From Ponticoccus alexandrii (GTDB taxonomy: Bacteria; Pseudomonadota; Alphaproteobacteria; Rhodobacterales; Rhodobacteraceae), in the NCBI RefSeq assembly GCF_016806125.1, contig NZ_CP047166.1:2976001-3040000 (forward strand): a stretch of 64,000 nucleotides of DNA, given 5' to 3'. A program made the translations under genes and the position numbers. The notes beneath the pieces were generated by a model that saw only the letters and a list, made by a program, of their open reading frames with translations, did not search any database and was not told the origin of the DNA. Below are positions 10,738-20,202 of this stretch, in pieces (positions within the stretch are counted from its first letter, which is position 1; each line of letters starts with the position of its first letter).

Positions 10738-12677
10738 GACGAAGCCCCCGCGAGACCGCCGAAAGCGCCCGCCGCATCAGCCGCCGCGCGCTGATCCTTG
10801 GCGGCAGCCAGATCGCCTTTGCCTCGGTGCTGGGCCTGCGGATGCGCCACATGCAGGTTGATCAGGCCGACGAATTCCGCCTGCTGGCCGAGGAGAACCG
10901 CATCAACATGCGGCTGATCCCGCCCGCGCGGGGCCGGATCTTCGACCGCAACGGGCGGGTGATCGCCGAGAACGAACCGACATACCGCATCACCATCGTG
11001 CGCGAGGACGCGGGCGACGTCGACGACGTGATCGACCGGCTGTCGAAGCTGGTGGCGCTGGACCCGGACGACGTACAGGGCGCGCGCGACGAGATGAAGC
11101 GCACGCCGCCCTTCATCCCCGTCACCATCGCCGACCGCGTGTCATGGGCCGACATCAGCCGCGTCGCGGTGAACGCCCCCGCCCTGCCCGGCGTGGTGAC
11201 AGAGGTCGGCCTGTCGCGCTACTATCCTCAGCGCGAGCTTTACGCCCACGTCGCGGGCTACGTCGGCCCGGTGTCCGAGCGCGACCTCTCGCGCTACGAG
11301 GACCCGCCCCCGGTGCTGCGCATCCCGCGCTTCCAGATCGGCAAGGTCGGCGTCGAGTCCAACCACGAGGAAATCCTGCGCGGCAGCGCCGGTGCCAAGC
11401 GGGTCGAGGTCAATGCCGTGGGCCGCGTCATGCGCGAGCTCGACCGCCGCGAGGGAGAGGCCGGGTCCGACCTGCAACTGACCGTGGACAACCGGCTTCA
11501 GGACTACGTGCAGGCGCGGCTGGGCACGGAAAGCGCCTCTGTCGTGGTGATGGACGTGGAAAAGGGCGACCTGCTGGCCATCGCTTCGGCGCCCTCTTAC
11601 GACCCCAACAAGTTCGTGCGGGGCATCTCGATCAGCGACTACGGAGAGCTGCGCGACAACGACCACCGCCCGCTGGCGTCCAAGACAGTTCAGGACGCCT
11701 ATCCGCCGGGGTCGACCTTCAAGATGGTCGTGGTGCTGGCGGCGCTGGAAGCGGGCTTGGTCTCGCCCGACGACACGGTCTGGTGCCCGGGCCACCTCGA
11801 AGTCGGCGGGCGCCGTTTCCACTGCTGGAAGCGCGGCGGCCACGGCTACGTCGACCTCGAACAGTCGCTGCGCGAAAGCTGCGACGTCTACTATTACGAG
11901 ATGGCGATGAAGATCGGCATCGAGCGCATCGCCGAAATGGCCCGAAAACTGGGTCTGGGCATCTCGCATGATATCCCGATGTCCGCGGTCACCGCAGGCC
12001 TGATCCCCGACAAGGGGTGGAAGAAACGCGAGCGCGGGGCGGACTGGGTGATCGGCGACAGCGTCAATTCGTCCATCGGTCAGGGCTTCGTGCTGTCCTC
12101 GCCGCTGCAACTGGCGGTGATGACCGCGCGCATCGCAACCGGGCGCGAGATCATGCCGCGCTTGCTGAAAAGCATCGACGGGGTCGAGACCCCGGTCACC
12201 GGCGGCGAGAGCCTTGGCCTGAACGAAAATCACCTGCGGCAGATCCGGCGTGGCATGTATGCCGTGTCCAACGACCGGCGCGGCACCGGCTATCGGTCGC
12301 GGGTCATTGCGGACGGTCTGCGCATGGCGGGGAAGTCCGGCACCAGCCAGGTTCGAAACATCACCGCGGCGGAACGCGCGCGCGGCGTGATCTCCAACGC
12401 GGACCTGCCGTGGAACCGGCGCGACCACGCGTTGTGGGTCAACTATGCGCCCTTCGATGCGCCCAAGGTCGCGGTGGCGGTCGTGGTGGAACACGGCGGC
12501 GGCGGCTCGACCGCGGCGGCCCCGATCGCGCGGGACGTCACCCTGCAGGCCCTCTATGGCGAGAACCCGCCTCTGGACGCCTACCCGACCTCTGACCGCT
12601 CGCGCATCGAGGCGCAGCAGGACCGAATCTCGCGCGAGCGCGAGGAGCGCGAGGCACAGCGGAGCACGCGCGCGTGA
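10734..12677 (+). CDS. mrdA: Penicillin-binding protein 2 (elongation transpeptidase)
   Basis: A 647-residue class B penicillin-binding protein that cross-links peptidoglycan during rod elongation. A short cytoplasmic tail and membrane anchor (about residues 15-40) precede the dimerisation domain with ARGRIFDRNGRVIAENEP. The transpeptidase domain has the catalytic serine in PPGSTFK (Ser327), the SCD triad motif in LRESCDVYYYEM and the KSGTS motif at about residue 534. The last 60 residues are polar and rich in Arg and Glu. The ATG at 10734 overlaps the mreD stop and the gene overlaps rodA at its end, so the two are made together. Confidence 0.96.
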   Translation: MRRSPRETAESARRISRRALILGGSQIAFASVLGLRMRHMQVDQADEFRLLAEENRINMRLIPPARGRIFDRNGRVIAENEPTYRITIVREDAGDVDDVIDRLSKLVALDPDDVQGARDEMKRTPPFIPVTIADRVSWADISRVAVNAPALPGVVTEVGLSRYYPQRELYAHVAGYVGPVSERDLSRYEDPPPVLRIPRFQIGKVGVESNHEEILRGSAGAKRVEVNAVGRVMRELDRREGEAGSDLQLTVDNRLQDYVQARLGTESASVVVMDVEKGDLLAIASAPSYDPNKFVRGISISDYGELRDNDHRPLASKTVQDAYPPGSTFKMVVVLAALEAGLVSPDDTVWCPGHLEVGGRRFHCWKRGGHGYVDLEQSLRESCDVYYYEMAMKIGIERIAEMARKLGLGISHDIPMSAVTAGLIPDKGWKKRERGADWVIGDSVNSSIGQGFVLSSPLQLAVMTARIATGREIMPRLLKSIDGVETPVTGGESLGLNENHLRQIRRGMYAVSNDRRGTGYRSRVIADGLRMAGKSGTSQVRNITAAERARGVISNADLPWNRRDHALWVNYAPFDAPKVAVAVVVEHGGGGSTAAAPIARDVTLQALYGENPPLDAYPTSDRSRIEAQQDRISREREEREAQRSTRA

Positions 12678-13813
12678 CCTACCTTGAATACAACGTCAAG
12701 ACGGTGCCCTCGGGCTGGCGCAAGGTGCTGCACCTGAACTGGCCGCTGGTGATCCTGCTGTCGACGGTGGCAGCGGTGGGGTTCCTGATGCTCTATTCCG
12801 TCGCGGGCGGGTCATGGGGCCCCTGGGCGGAACCGCAGATGAAACGCTATGCACTGGGACTGGCCGCGATGTTCGTGGTCGCCATGGTGCCGATCTGGTT
12901 CTGGCGCGGCATGTCGCTGATCGTCTACGCCGTTGCGCTGGGCCTGCTGGTCATGGTCGAGTTCTTCGGCGCGGTCGGCATGGGCGCGCAGCGCTGGATC
13001 GACATCGGCTTCATGCGGCTTCAGCCATCGGAGCTGATGAAACTGGCCATGGTCGTCCTGCTGGCCGCCTATTACGACTGGCTGCCGATCTCGAAGACCT
13101 CGCGGCCCTTCTGGGTGCTGCTGCCCATCATCATCATCCTTGCGCCGACCGGGCTGGTCCTCACGCAGCCCGACCTTGGCACGGCGATCCTGCTGCTGAC
13201 GGCGGGGGCGCTGATGATGTTTCTCGCGGGTGTGCACTGGCTCTACTTCGCCACCGTGGGCGCAGCGGCGGTGGGTGGCGTCTGGGCCGTCTTCCAGAGC
13301 CGGGGCACCGACTGGCAACTGCTGAAGGAATACCAGTTCCGGCGCATCGACACCTTCCTCGACCCCTCGACAGACCCCCTCGGCGCGGGCTACCACATCA
13401 CGCAGGCCAAGATCGCCATGGGGTCCGGCGGCTGGACCGGCCGCGGCTTCATGCAGGGCACCCAGTCGCGGCTGAACTTCCTGCCGGAAAAGCACACCGA
13501 CTTCATCTTCAACACGCTGGCGGAAGAGTTCGGCTTTGTCGGCGGCGTGTCGCTTCTGCTGCTTTACGTGCTGATCCTGATCTTCTGCGTGATCGCCGCC
13601 ATGCAGAACCGCGACCGCTTTTCCTCGCTGGTGATCCTTGGCGTCGGGCTGACCTTTTTCCTGTTCTTCGCAGTCAACATGTCGATGGTCATGGGTCTGG
13701 CGCCCGTCGTGGGGGTGCCGCTGCCGCTGGTCAGCTACGGCGGGTCGGCCATGCTGGTGCTGATGATCGGCTTTGGCCTCGTGCAAAGCGCGCATATCCA
13801 CCGCCCGCGTTGA
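12674..13813 (+). CDS. rodA: Rod shape-determining protein RodA (SEDS glycosyltransferase)
   Basis: A 379-residue polytopic SEDS-family peptidoglycan glycosyltransferase that works with PBP2. About ten membrane segments are visible. Conserved regions include RWIDIGFMRLQPSELMKLAM, LTQPDLGTAILLLTAGALM, FLPEKHTDFIFNTLAEEFGF and the C-terminal GVPLPLVSYGGSAMLVLM. Translation starts at a GTG (12674) overlapping the mrdA stop by four bases. No in-frame ATG lies near enough to compete. Confidence 0.96.
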   Translation: MTYLEYNVKTVPSGWRKVLHLNWPLVILLSTVAAVGFLMLYSVAGGSWGPWAEPQMKRYALGLAAMFVVAMVPIWFWRGMSLIVYAVALGLLVMVEFFGAVGMGAQRWIDIGFMRLQPSELMKLAMVVLLAAYYDWLPISKTSRPFWVLLPIIIILAPTGLVLTQPDLGTAILLLTAGALMMFLAGVHWLYFATVGAAAVGGVWAVFQSRGTDWQLLKEYQFRRIDTFLDPSTDPLGAGYHITQAKIAMGSGGWTGRGFMQGTQSRLNFLPEKHTDFIFNTLAEEFGFVGGVSLLLLYVLILIFCVIAAMQNRDRFSSLVILGVGLTFFLFFAVNMSMVMGLAPVVGVPLPLVSYGGSAMLVLMIGFGLVQSAHIHRPR

Positions 13814-13870
13814 ACCCGGGGCGGGATGGGTCTAGACCCGTCCCGACCTTGGACCACCGGGACAGTGACC

Positions 13871-14803
13871 ATGCCGAACATCCTCTTCGCCGCGACCACC
13901 GACCGCTGGGCGGACTACGAGGCGCCCCTGACCGCCGCGCTGGATGCCACCGGGCTGGACTACCGGCTGGCGACCGAGATGCCACCGGAGGAGGTGGATT
14001 ACATCGTCTACGCGCCCAATTCCGCGGTGCAGGACTTTACCCCCTACAACCGGCTGAAAGCGGTGCTGAACCTCTGGGCCGGGGTCGAGAACGTCACCGG
14101 GAACGAGACGCTCAGGGCGCCGCTGGCGCGCATGGTCGACGACGAGGGGTTGGGGCAGGGCATGGTGGAATGGGTGACCGGGCACGTCCTGCGCCATCAC
14201 CTTGGCATGGATACGCATATCGTGAACCCGGACCGGACATGGGACGACACCGCCCCGCCACTGTCGCGGGACCGGCCCGTGACCATCCTCGGCCTTGGCA
14301 CGCTGGGACAGGCCTGCGCCAAGGCGCTGAGGGGGCTGGGGTTCCCGGTCACCGGCTGGAGCCGCTCTGCCAAGCAGCTGTCCGGCGTGCGCTGCCTGAA
14401 CGGCGCAGAGGGGCTGGGCGTGGCGCTGGACGGCGCCCGGATCGTGGTTCTGCTATTGCCCGACACCGCCGCGACAGAGAACACGCTGGATGCCGGGGCG
14501 CTGGCGCGGCTGGCGCCGGGGGCCGTGGTGCTGAACCCGGGCCGCGGGCCGCTGATCGACGACGAGGCCCTGCTGGCGGCGCTGGACTCCGGTCAGGTCG
14601 GCCATGCCACGCTGGACGTCTTCCGGGTGGAACCCCTGCCCGTCGATCACCCCTACTGGGCGCATCCGAAGGTGACCGTGACGCCGCATATCGCCTCGGC
14701 CACCCGGCCCGAGAGCGCGGCGCGGGTCATCGCCGAGAACATCCGGCGCGGCGAGGCCGGGGAGCCGCTGTTGCATCTGGTCGACCGCGCCGCCGGATAC
14801 TGA
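13871..14803 (+). CDS. ghrA: Glyoxylate/hydroxypyruvate reductase A-type 2-hydroxyacid dehydrogenase
   Basis: A 310-residue NAD(P)H-dependent D-2-hydroxyacid dehydrogenase of the GhrA group, which reduces glyoxylate and hydroxypyruvate. The Rossmann motif GLGTLGQACAKAL lies near residue 143. The catalytic arginine sits in NPGRGPLIDDEALLAAL and the catalytic histidine in VTVTPHIASATRPESAA. The ATG at 13871 gives the family-typical start MPNILFAATTDRW; an in-frame ATG at 13826 would add 15 unlikely residues. It follows rodA by 57 bp but is probably a separate function. The exact substrate is inferred. Confidence 0.85.
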   Translation: MPNILFAATTDRWADYEAPLTAALDATGLDYRLATEMPPEEVDYIVYAPNSAVQDFTPYNRLKAVLNLWAGVENVTGNETLRAPLARMVDDEGLGQGMVEWVTGHVLRHHLGMDTHIVNPDRTWDDTAPPLSRDRPVTILGLGTLGQACAKALRGLGFPVTGWSRSAKQLSGVRCLNGAEGLGVALDGARIVVLLLPDTAATENTLDAGALARLAPGAVVLNPGRGPLIDDEALLAALDSGQVGHATLDVFRVEPLPVDHPYWAHPKVTVTPHIASATRPESAARVIAENIRRGEAGEPLLHLVDRAAGY

Positions 14804-14911
14804 GGGCGAAAGCCCCCTGGTCACTGCCTGCACTGCCCTCTGCTGTGGGGCGCGGCTGTCTGCGGGAACATCGGTTCGATTGTCGGCAGCCGGCGCTATC
14901 GGAAGCGGTGG

Positions 14912-14972
14912 AGGGGGCTCTGCCCCCGCGCTGCGCGCCCCCCCGAGGGTATTTGGAAGACCAAAGAAGAGG
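14912..14972 (+). repeat. Rhodobacterales-type intergenic repeat after ghrA
   Basis: A hairpin GGGGGCTCTGCCCCC followed by a C-rich block and then GAGGGTATTTGGAAGACCAA. It belongs to the same family as copies at 43313-43371, 48303-48356 and 58856-58922, and lies downstream of ghrA in the same orientation. Confidence 0.75.
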
Positions 14973-15306
14973 CGAGGCGGTCCGGGAGAAGCGGGCACCC
15001 CCTCCGCCTTCGGGCCGGGACGGGCGGCCCGGCGCGGCGACTTTTGGGCAGCCCTGCAAGGCCCAGGCGACCTGCGCCGCGGCCATGGCGCGCCACAGAC
15101 GGGCGGCCTCGGCCCAGGGGGCGGCATCGGCCTGTCCTGCCAGCCCGGCGTCATGGTCAAAAGCTCTGCGATGAAGCCCATATCCATGCCGGCGCCCTCC
15201 CCCGCGCGTCCCGGCCAGGACGCTTTACCTCGGTCCCGAATCGCGCATATTGTCCACGAGGAAACTAAATAACGCCCTTCCCGGGTGTTTCAGGGAGGAG
15301 AACGCC
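14973..15306. other. Intergenic region before the catabolic operon
   Basis: I see no supportable gene here. Several reverse-strand frames are open but have the Pro/Arg-rich composition of GC-bias artefacts. The last 80 bp are less GC-rich and should contain the promoter of the operon; a strong ribosome site, GGGAGGAGAA, sits at 15293-15302. Confidence 0.45.
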
Positions 15307-16092
15307 ATGTCCGGGACCTCGGATCTGGTTCGCTACGAGCTGCGTGGCGATGTCGCTATTCTGGGACTGAACCGGCCGGACAAGCGCAATGCCATCTCCG
15401 ACCGCTTCGTCGAGTCCATCGCAGAGGCCGTCGCCCGCGCCACGCGCGAGGCCAGGGCGGGCGTGGTCCATGGCCATGGCAAACACTTCTGCGCCGGGCT
15501 CGACCTGTCGGAACATTCGCAGAAGCCGCTCTTCGAGGCGGTGCTGGGCTCTCGGCGCTGGCATTCCGCCTTCGACACCATCGAACGCGGGCGCATCCCC
15601 TTCGTCAGCGCCATCACCGGCGCGGCGGTGGGTGGCGGCTTTGAACTGGCCGCCTCGGCCCATATCCGGGTGGCCGAGGAGGGCGCCTTCTTCGCCCTGC
15701 CCGAAGGCCAGCGCGGCATCTTCGTGGGCGGGGGCGGCTCGGTCCGCATCGCCCGCCTGATCGGCCCGGCACGCATGGGGGACATGATGCTGACCGGGCG
15801 GTCGGTCTCGGCCACCGAGATGGAGCGCTGGGGCGGTGTCTCTTACGTGGTGGAACCGGGCAAGGCGCTGCAGCGCGGCATCGAGATCGCCGCCCGCATG
15901 GCGCAGAACGCCGAGTTCACCAACTACGCGGTGATCAACGCCCTGCCCCGGATCGCCGACATGTCCTCCGAAGACGGGCTCTTTGCCGAAAGCATGGTGG
16001 CCTCGCTCGCGACCATGACCCCCGAGGCGCAGGAGCGCCTGCGCGACTTCCTCGAGAAGCGCGCCGACAAGGTGAAGGCCCCCGATGCCTGA
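15307..16092 (+). CDS. Enoyl-CoA hydratase/crotonase-family protein
   Basis: A 261-residue crotonase-fold enzyme acting on an acyl-CoA thioester. The oxyanion-hole segments are present: HGKHFCAGLDLSEH in the first half and the glycine-rich AITGAAVGGGFELAASAHIR. The helix ALPEGQRGIFVGGGGSVRIA precedes the usual catalytic position. The substrate cannot be read from sequence. The start at 15307 has an excellent ribosome site (GGAGGAGAACGCC). It overlaps the MarR gene by eight bases, and the two are followed by an amidohydrolase and a flavin monooxygenase on the same strand, which suggests degradation of an aromatic or cyclic acid through a CoA ester. Confidence 0.88.
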   Translation: MSGTSDLVRYELRGDVAILGLNRPDKRNAISDRFVESIAEAVARATREARAGVVHGHGKHFCAGLDLSEHSQKPLFEAVLGSRRWHSAFDTIERGRIPFVSAITGAAVGGGFELAASAHIRVAEEGAFFALPEGQRGIFVGGGGSVRIARLIGPARMGDMMLTGRSVSATEMERWGGVSYVVEPGKALQRGIEIAARMAQNAEFTNYAVINALPRIADMSSEDGLFAESMVASLATMTPEAQERLRDFLEKRADKVKAPDA

Positions 16093-16573
16093 AGGCCCCG
16101 CCTCTTCTGACACGCCCGACATGCGGACGGAGGACGGGGTGCGCCTTGGTCCCCTGTCCGACAGCCTCGGGTTCCTGCTGCGCATCGCACAACTGCAGGC
16201 CTTTCGCGATTTCTACGAGGGGTTCGAGACCTTCGGCCTGCGCCCCGGCGAGATGACGGTCCTGTTGCTGATCGCCGAGAACCCCGGCATCCGGCAGGGC
16301 CTGCTGGCGCGCGCGCTGATGATCAAGCGCGCGCATATGACCAAGATGGTGCAGGGCTTCGAAGAGGCCGGTCTGGTGCGCCGCACCGTGCCCGACAGCG
16401 ACCGCCGGTCGGTCGAGCTGTGGCTGACCGAAGCGGGTGCCGGACGCGTGCGCGCGGTGCGCGGCCCGCTTCTGGCGCATGAGGCGCGCAGCGGCTCCGG
16501 CATGACGCCCGAGGATGCCGCCACCCTGCGCAGCCTGCTGCAACGCTACCTGCGGCTCGACGCCGAGCCCTGA
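16085..16573 (+). CDS. MarR-family transcriptional regulator
   Basis: A 162-residue winged-helix regulator. The recognition helix and wing lie in NPGIRQGLLARALMIKRAHM, TKMVQGFEEAGLVRRTV and PDSDRRSVELWLTEAG, the typical MarR pattern in which the aspartate-arginine motif begins the wing. MarR proteins usually repress catabolic genes until an aromatic acid or its CoA ester binds. It sits inside the operon, so autoregulation is likely. The palindrome at 18979-18995 upstream of the TAXI gene is a candidate operator, by inference only. Confidence 0.9.
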   Translation: MPEGPASSDTPDMRTEDGVRLGPLSDSLGFLLRIAQLQAFRDFYEGFETFGLRPGEMTVLLLIAENPGIRQGLLARALMIKRAHMTKMVQGFEEAGLVRRTVPDSDRRSVELWLTEAGAGRVRAVRGPLLAHEARSGSGMTPEDAATLRSLLQRYLRLDAEP

Positions 16574-16585
16574 GAAAGGACACCC

Positions 16586-17467
16586 ATGCCCCTGAATTTC
16601 GACGAGCTTGTCGCCTTCGACATCCACACCCACGCCGAGGAACCCTGCTGCGGGCCGCGCGACGACGGCTACGACGACTTTCAGGCGGCCATGGCAAAGT
16701 ACTTCCGCAACCCGGCAGGGGCGTCCGGGATGCTGCCCTCGGTCCAGCAGACCGCCGAATACTTCCGAGAGCGCAAGATCGGCGCGGTGATCTTCCCCGT
16801 CGATGCCGAGCGCGAAACCGGCTTCCGGCGTTACTCCAACGAAGAGGTGGCCGAGATCGCCGCCGAGAACGACGACATCCTCGTGCCCTTCGCCTCCATC
16901 GACCCGGCCAAGGGCAAGGCGGGCGCCCGCGAGGCGCGGCGGCTGGTGCGCGAGTTCGGCGTCAAGGGCTTCAAGTTCCACCCCACGATGCAGGGTTTCT
17001 ACCCCAACGAACGCTGGGCCTACCCGATCTACGAGGCGATTGCCGAGGAAGGCGCGATCATGCTCTTCCACACCGGGCAGACCGGCGTGGGCTCGGGGAT
17101 GCGCGGCGGTATGGGGATGCGGCTGAAATACTCTAACCCAGTACACGTCGACGATGTGGCGGTGGATTTTCCCGACACGCCGATCGTCCTCGCGCATCCG
17201 TCCTTTCCGTGGACCGAAGAGGGGCTGATGGTCGCCCAGCACAAGCCCAACGTCTACATCGACATGTCCGGGTGGTCTCCGAAGTACTTCCCGCCTCTCT
17301 TCGTGCAATACGCCAACACGATCCTGAAGAAGAAAATGCTCTTCGGCTCGGACTGGCCCGCGATCACGCCGGACCGCTGGCTGTCGGACTTCGAAGGGCT
17401 GGAGATCCGCGACGAGGTGCGCCCGCTGATCCTGAAGGAAAACGCGCGGCGTCTCTTGGGCATGTAA
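16586..17467 (+). CDS. Metal-dependent amidohydrolase-family protein (ACMSD-like)
   Basis: A 293-residue amidohydrolase-2 family protein with a TIM-barrel fold. The metal ligands expected for the family are visible: HTH in AFDIHTHAEEP (residues about 13-15), a lysine in GVKGFKFHPTMQGFYP, the histidine in IVLAHPSFPWTEEG, and the aspartate in LFGSDWPAITPDRW. Relatives hydrolyse or decarboxylate ring-cleavage intermediates of aromatic pathways (for example 2-amino-3-carboxymuconate semialdehyde decarboxylase). The ribosome site AGAAAGGA lies upstream. Its exact reaction here is unknown. Confidence 0.88.
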   Translation: MPLNFDELVAFDIHTHAEEPCCGPRDDGYDDFQAAMAKYFRNPAGASGMLPSVQQTAEYFRERKIGAVIFPVDAERETGFRRYSNEEVAEIAAENDDILVPFASIDPAKGKAGAREARRLVREFGVKGFKFHPTMQGFYPNERWAYPIYEAIAEEGAIMLFHTGQTGVGSGMRGGMGMRLKYSNPVHVDDVAVDFPDTPIVLAHPSFPWTEEGLMVAQHKPNVYIDMSGWSPKYFPPLFVQYANTILKKKMLFGSDWPAITPDRWLSDFEGLEIRDEVRPLILKENARRLLGM

Positions 17468-17539
17468 GAGGCGGCGCGCCATGGCCGTGACGACTGTGGC
17501 GACGGACCTGCGGGACGGACACGAATGGAAGGACGAACC

Positions 17540-18820
17540 ATGACCGAGAGCCGAGTGATCATCGCGGGCGGCGGCATCGGCGGGCTGGCGGTGGCGCTGA
17601 CCCTGCACGAGATCGGCGTGCCCTTCACCGTCTACGAGGCGGTGCGCGAGCTGAAGCCGCTGGGTGTGGGCATCAACCTGCAACCCAATGCCGTGCGAGA
17701 GCTTTTCGACATGGGGCTGGGGCCCGAGGCGCTGGACGGCGTCGGCCTGAAGGCCCGCGAATGGGCCTTGGTTGGGCTGAACGGTCGCGACATCTATGCC
17801 GAGCCGCGCGGACTGGAGGCGGGGTATAACTGGCCGCAATACGCGGTGCACCGGGGCGCCTTCCACATGCTGCTCTACCGAACCCTGCTGGAGCGCGCCG
17901 GCCCAGATGCGGTGAAGACCGGGTCGCGGGTCACCGGCTACCGCAAGGAGGCAGACGGCACGGTCACGGGCTTCTTCGAGCACGCCGACGGTGCCTTCGA
18001 GGATCATGGCGCGCTGCTGATCTCGGGTGAGGGCATCCATTCCGCCCTGCGCGCCCAGATGCACCCCGAGCAGCCGCCGATCCACTGGGGCGGCGCGATC
18101 ATGTGGCGCGGTGTGACCCGGGCGAAACCGATCCGCACCGGGTCGAGCTTCGTCGGTCTCGGCACGCACCGGCACCGGATGGTGATCTACCCGATCTCGG
18201 CCCCGGACGAGAATGGCGAGGCGCTGGTCAACTGGATCGCGGAACGCACGCTCGACGATAGCGAAGAGTGGCGTGAGACCGGCTGGTTCCGCCCGGTCTC
18301 GGTCGACAGCTTCGTGCATCACTTCGACGGCTTCCGCTATGACTGGCTGGACGTGCCCGCGCTATTGCATGGCGCCGAAGTGGCCTACGAGAACCCGATG
18401 ATCGACCGCGACCCGGTGCCCACATGGGTCGACGGTCCGGTTGCGCTGATGGGCGACGCGGCCCATGCGATGTACCCGACCGGTTCCAACGGCGCGAGCC
18501 AGGCGGTGATCGACGCCCGCACGCTGGGGGTCTGCCTGCTGAAACACGGAGTTTCACCCGACGCGCTGGCCGCCTTCGACGCACGCCTCTGCGGCCCGGT
18601 CTCGCAACTGGTGCTGCGCAATCGGGGCGCCGGTCCCTTCGGCTTGCTGAAAATGGTGCACGACCGCTGCGGCGGCACCTTCGAGGATATCGACGCGGTG
18701 ATCCCGGCAGAGGAACGCGCGGCCTTCATGGCCGATTACAAGCGCGCCGCGGGCTTTGCCATCGACGCACTGAATGCGGCGCCCCGGACGATCCCCGAAG
18801 GCGCGCGGGTCAAGGCCTGA
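17540..18820 (+). CDS. FAD-dependent monooxygenase (class A, PhzS/salicylate hydroxylase-like)
   Basis: A 426-residue single-component flavoprotein hydroxylase. The ADP-binding motif AGGGIGGLAVALTLHEIG is at the N-terminus (residues 8-25). The FAD ribityl-binding motif MGDAAHAMYPTGSNGASQ is near residue 305. A central MWRGVTRAKPIRTGSSF segment resembles the PhzS branch. Enzymes of this class hydroxylate aromatic rings with NAD(P)H and O2. The ATG at 17540 is chosen because GGAAGGA sits just upstream and the Rossmann motif follows at once. Beside a crotonase and an amidohydrolase, it probably performs the ring-hydroxylating step of the pathway. Confidence 0.88.
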   Translation: MTESRVIIAGGGIGGLAVALTLHEIGVPFTVYEAVRELKPLGVGINLQPNAVRELFDMGLGPEALDGVGLKAREWALVGLNGRDIYAEPRGLEAGYNWPQYAVHRGAFHMLLYRTLLERAGPDAVKTGSRVTGYRKEADGTVTGFFEHADGAFEDHGALLISGEGIHSALRAQMHPEQPPIHWGGAIMWRGVTRAKPIRTGSSFVGLGTHRHRMVIYPISAPDENGEALVNWIAERTLDDSEEWRETGWFRPVSVDSFVHHFDGFRYDWLDVPALLHGAEVAYENPMIDRDPVPTWVDGPVALMGDAAHAMYPTGSNGASQAVIDARTLGVCLLKHGVSPDALAAFDARLCGPVSQLVLRNRGAGPFGLLKMVHDRCGGTFEDIDAVIPAEERAAFMADYKRAAGFAIDALNAAPRTIPEGARVKA

Positions 18821-18978
18821 GCGCCCGGCCCGCCACCCCGCCAGCGCCTCTGCCGGGCCCGCCGGGAAGAAGCCGGTGCCGCGACGGTCGGCGTCACGCA
18901 CAGGGCACGGATCGCCTCGGTGACATGCGCATCGCCGCTCCCGGGGCAGGACCGCCCGCCCGGAATGACTTTGCCTGA

Positions 18979-18995
18979 CTTGTCATCATGACAAG
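18979..18995. promoter_or_regulatory. Perfect palindrome upstream of the TAXI gene, candidate operator
   Basis: CTTGTCATCATGACAAG is an exact eight-base inverted repeat around one central C, of the size and type bound by MarR or GntR dimers. It is about 190 bp before the TAXI gene and 160 bp after the monooxygenase. The rest of 18821-19181 shows no gene. A ribosome site (AGGGAGC) lies at 19169-19175. Confidence 0.6.
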
Positions 18996-19181
18996 CGCGC
19001 CCATGGGGCACGGGGGCAGAAGGCCCCGCACCCTCCCGCAAAGACATGCCTCGCGGCTGTTTGCCCTTTTCGGGTTGCAAGCGAGGCGCACCTTGGCTTC
19101 TACTGTGGGCATTCGTGGGGCCGAAGGTCCCGGGCGCCCCCAATGGGTCGCAGTGCAAACATATAATCAGGGAGCACCATC

Positions 19182-20144
19182 ATGAAACATACGGTACTCG
19201 GCTTTGCCGCGGTTGCGGGCCTCGCCTTCGGCGGCGCGGCGCAGGCGCAAGAGTTCATCTCGATCGGCACCGGCGGCGTCACGGGCGTCTACTACCCGAC
19301 CGGCGGCGCGATCTGCCGCCTGGTGAACAAGGACCGCAAAGAGCACGGCATCCGCTGCGCCGTCGAATCGACCGGCGGTTCGGTCTACAACATCAACACC
19401 ATCAAGGCGGGCGAGCTGGAATTCGGCGTCGCGCAGTCCGACTGGCAGTACCACGCCTACAACGGCTCCTCGCAGTTCGAAGGCGATGCGGCCTTCCCCG
19501 ACCTGCGCGCGGTCTTCTCGGTTCACCCCGAACCCTTCACCCTACTGGCCCGTGCCGATGCAGGCGTCGAGAAGTTCGAGGATCTTGCCGGCAAGCGCGT
19601 GAACGTGGGCAACCCCGGTTCCGGCCAGCGCGCCACCATGGAAGTCGTCATGGAAGCCTTCGGCATCGGCATGGACGACCTTGCGCTCGCAACCGAGTAC
19701 AAGGGTTCGGAGATGGCGCAGCAGCTGTGCGACGGCAACATCGACGCGATGATCTACACCGTGGGTCACCCGGCCGCCGCCATTCAGGAAGCCACCACCA
19801 CCTGCGACGTTAAACTGATCGACGTCGTGGGCGAGCCGATCGACAAGCTGGTCGCGGACAACCCCTACTACCGCGTCGCGACCATCCCCGGCGGCATGTA
19901 CGAGGGCAACGACGAGGACACCACGACCTTCGGCGTCGGCGCGACCTTCGTGACCTCTGCCTCGGTCCCCGAGGACACCGTCTACGTCGTGGCCAAGGCC
20001 GTGATGGAAAACATCTCGGACTTCCAGCAGCTGCACCCGGCCTTCGCCGACCTCAAGCCCGAGGAAATGGTCAAGGACGGCCTGTCGGCTCCGCTGCACC
20101 CCGGTGCGGAAAAGGCCTACAAGGAACTGGGCCTGATGGAATAA
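19182..20144 (+). CDS. TAXI-family TRAP transporter solute-binding protein
   Basis: A 320-residue periplasmic binding protein. A Sec signal peptide ([20 protein letters not shown], cleaved after AQA) leads to the family signature [20 protein letters not shown]. Later conserved stretches are [38 protein letters not shown] and [20 protein letters not shown]. It delivers a small carboxylated substrate to the fused TRAP permease encoded downstream. TAXI proteins take up glutamate-like or aromatic acids; the substrate here is unknown but may be the compound degraded by the upstream operon. Confidence 0.94.
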   Translation: MKHTVLGFAAVAGLAFGGAAQAQEFISIGTGGVTGVYYPTGGAICRLVNKDRKEHGIRCAVESTGGSVYNINTIKAGELEFGVAQSDWQYHAYNGSSQFEGDAAFPDLRAVFSVHPEPFTLLARADAGVEKFEDLAGKRVNVGNPGSGQRATMEVVMEAFGIGMDDLALATEYKGSEMAQQLCDGNIDAMIYTVGHPAAAIQEATTTCDVKLIDVVGEPIDKLVADNPYYRVATIPGGMYEGNDEDTTTFGVGATFVTSASVPEDTVYVVAKAVMENISDFQQLHPAFADLKPEEMVKDGLSAPLHPGAEKAYKELGLME

Positions 20145-20170
20145 GCGCCTCTCTCCCGAGAGCGTGACAG

Positions 20171-20202
20171 ACGGCGGCGGGGCAACCTGCCGCCGTTTTT
20201 CT
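20171..20202 (+). terminator. Terminator between the TAXI binding protein and its permease
   Basis: An eight-base stem (ACGGCGGC, 20171-20178, with GCCGCCGT, 20189-20196) is followed by TTTTTCTTT. It could let the binding protein be made in excess over the permease, as is usual in such transporters. Confidence 0.82.

Noticed and set aside
14453-15187. Possible reverse-strand gene between ghrA and the crotonase gene
   Set aside because: The frame is Pro/Arg/Gly-rich, passes through an intergenic repeat and overlaps ghrA; nothing recognisable.
15935-18322. A 795-residue reverse frame across the catabolic operon
   Set aside because: Spans four real genes on the other strand and shows no domain.
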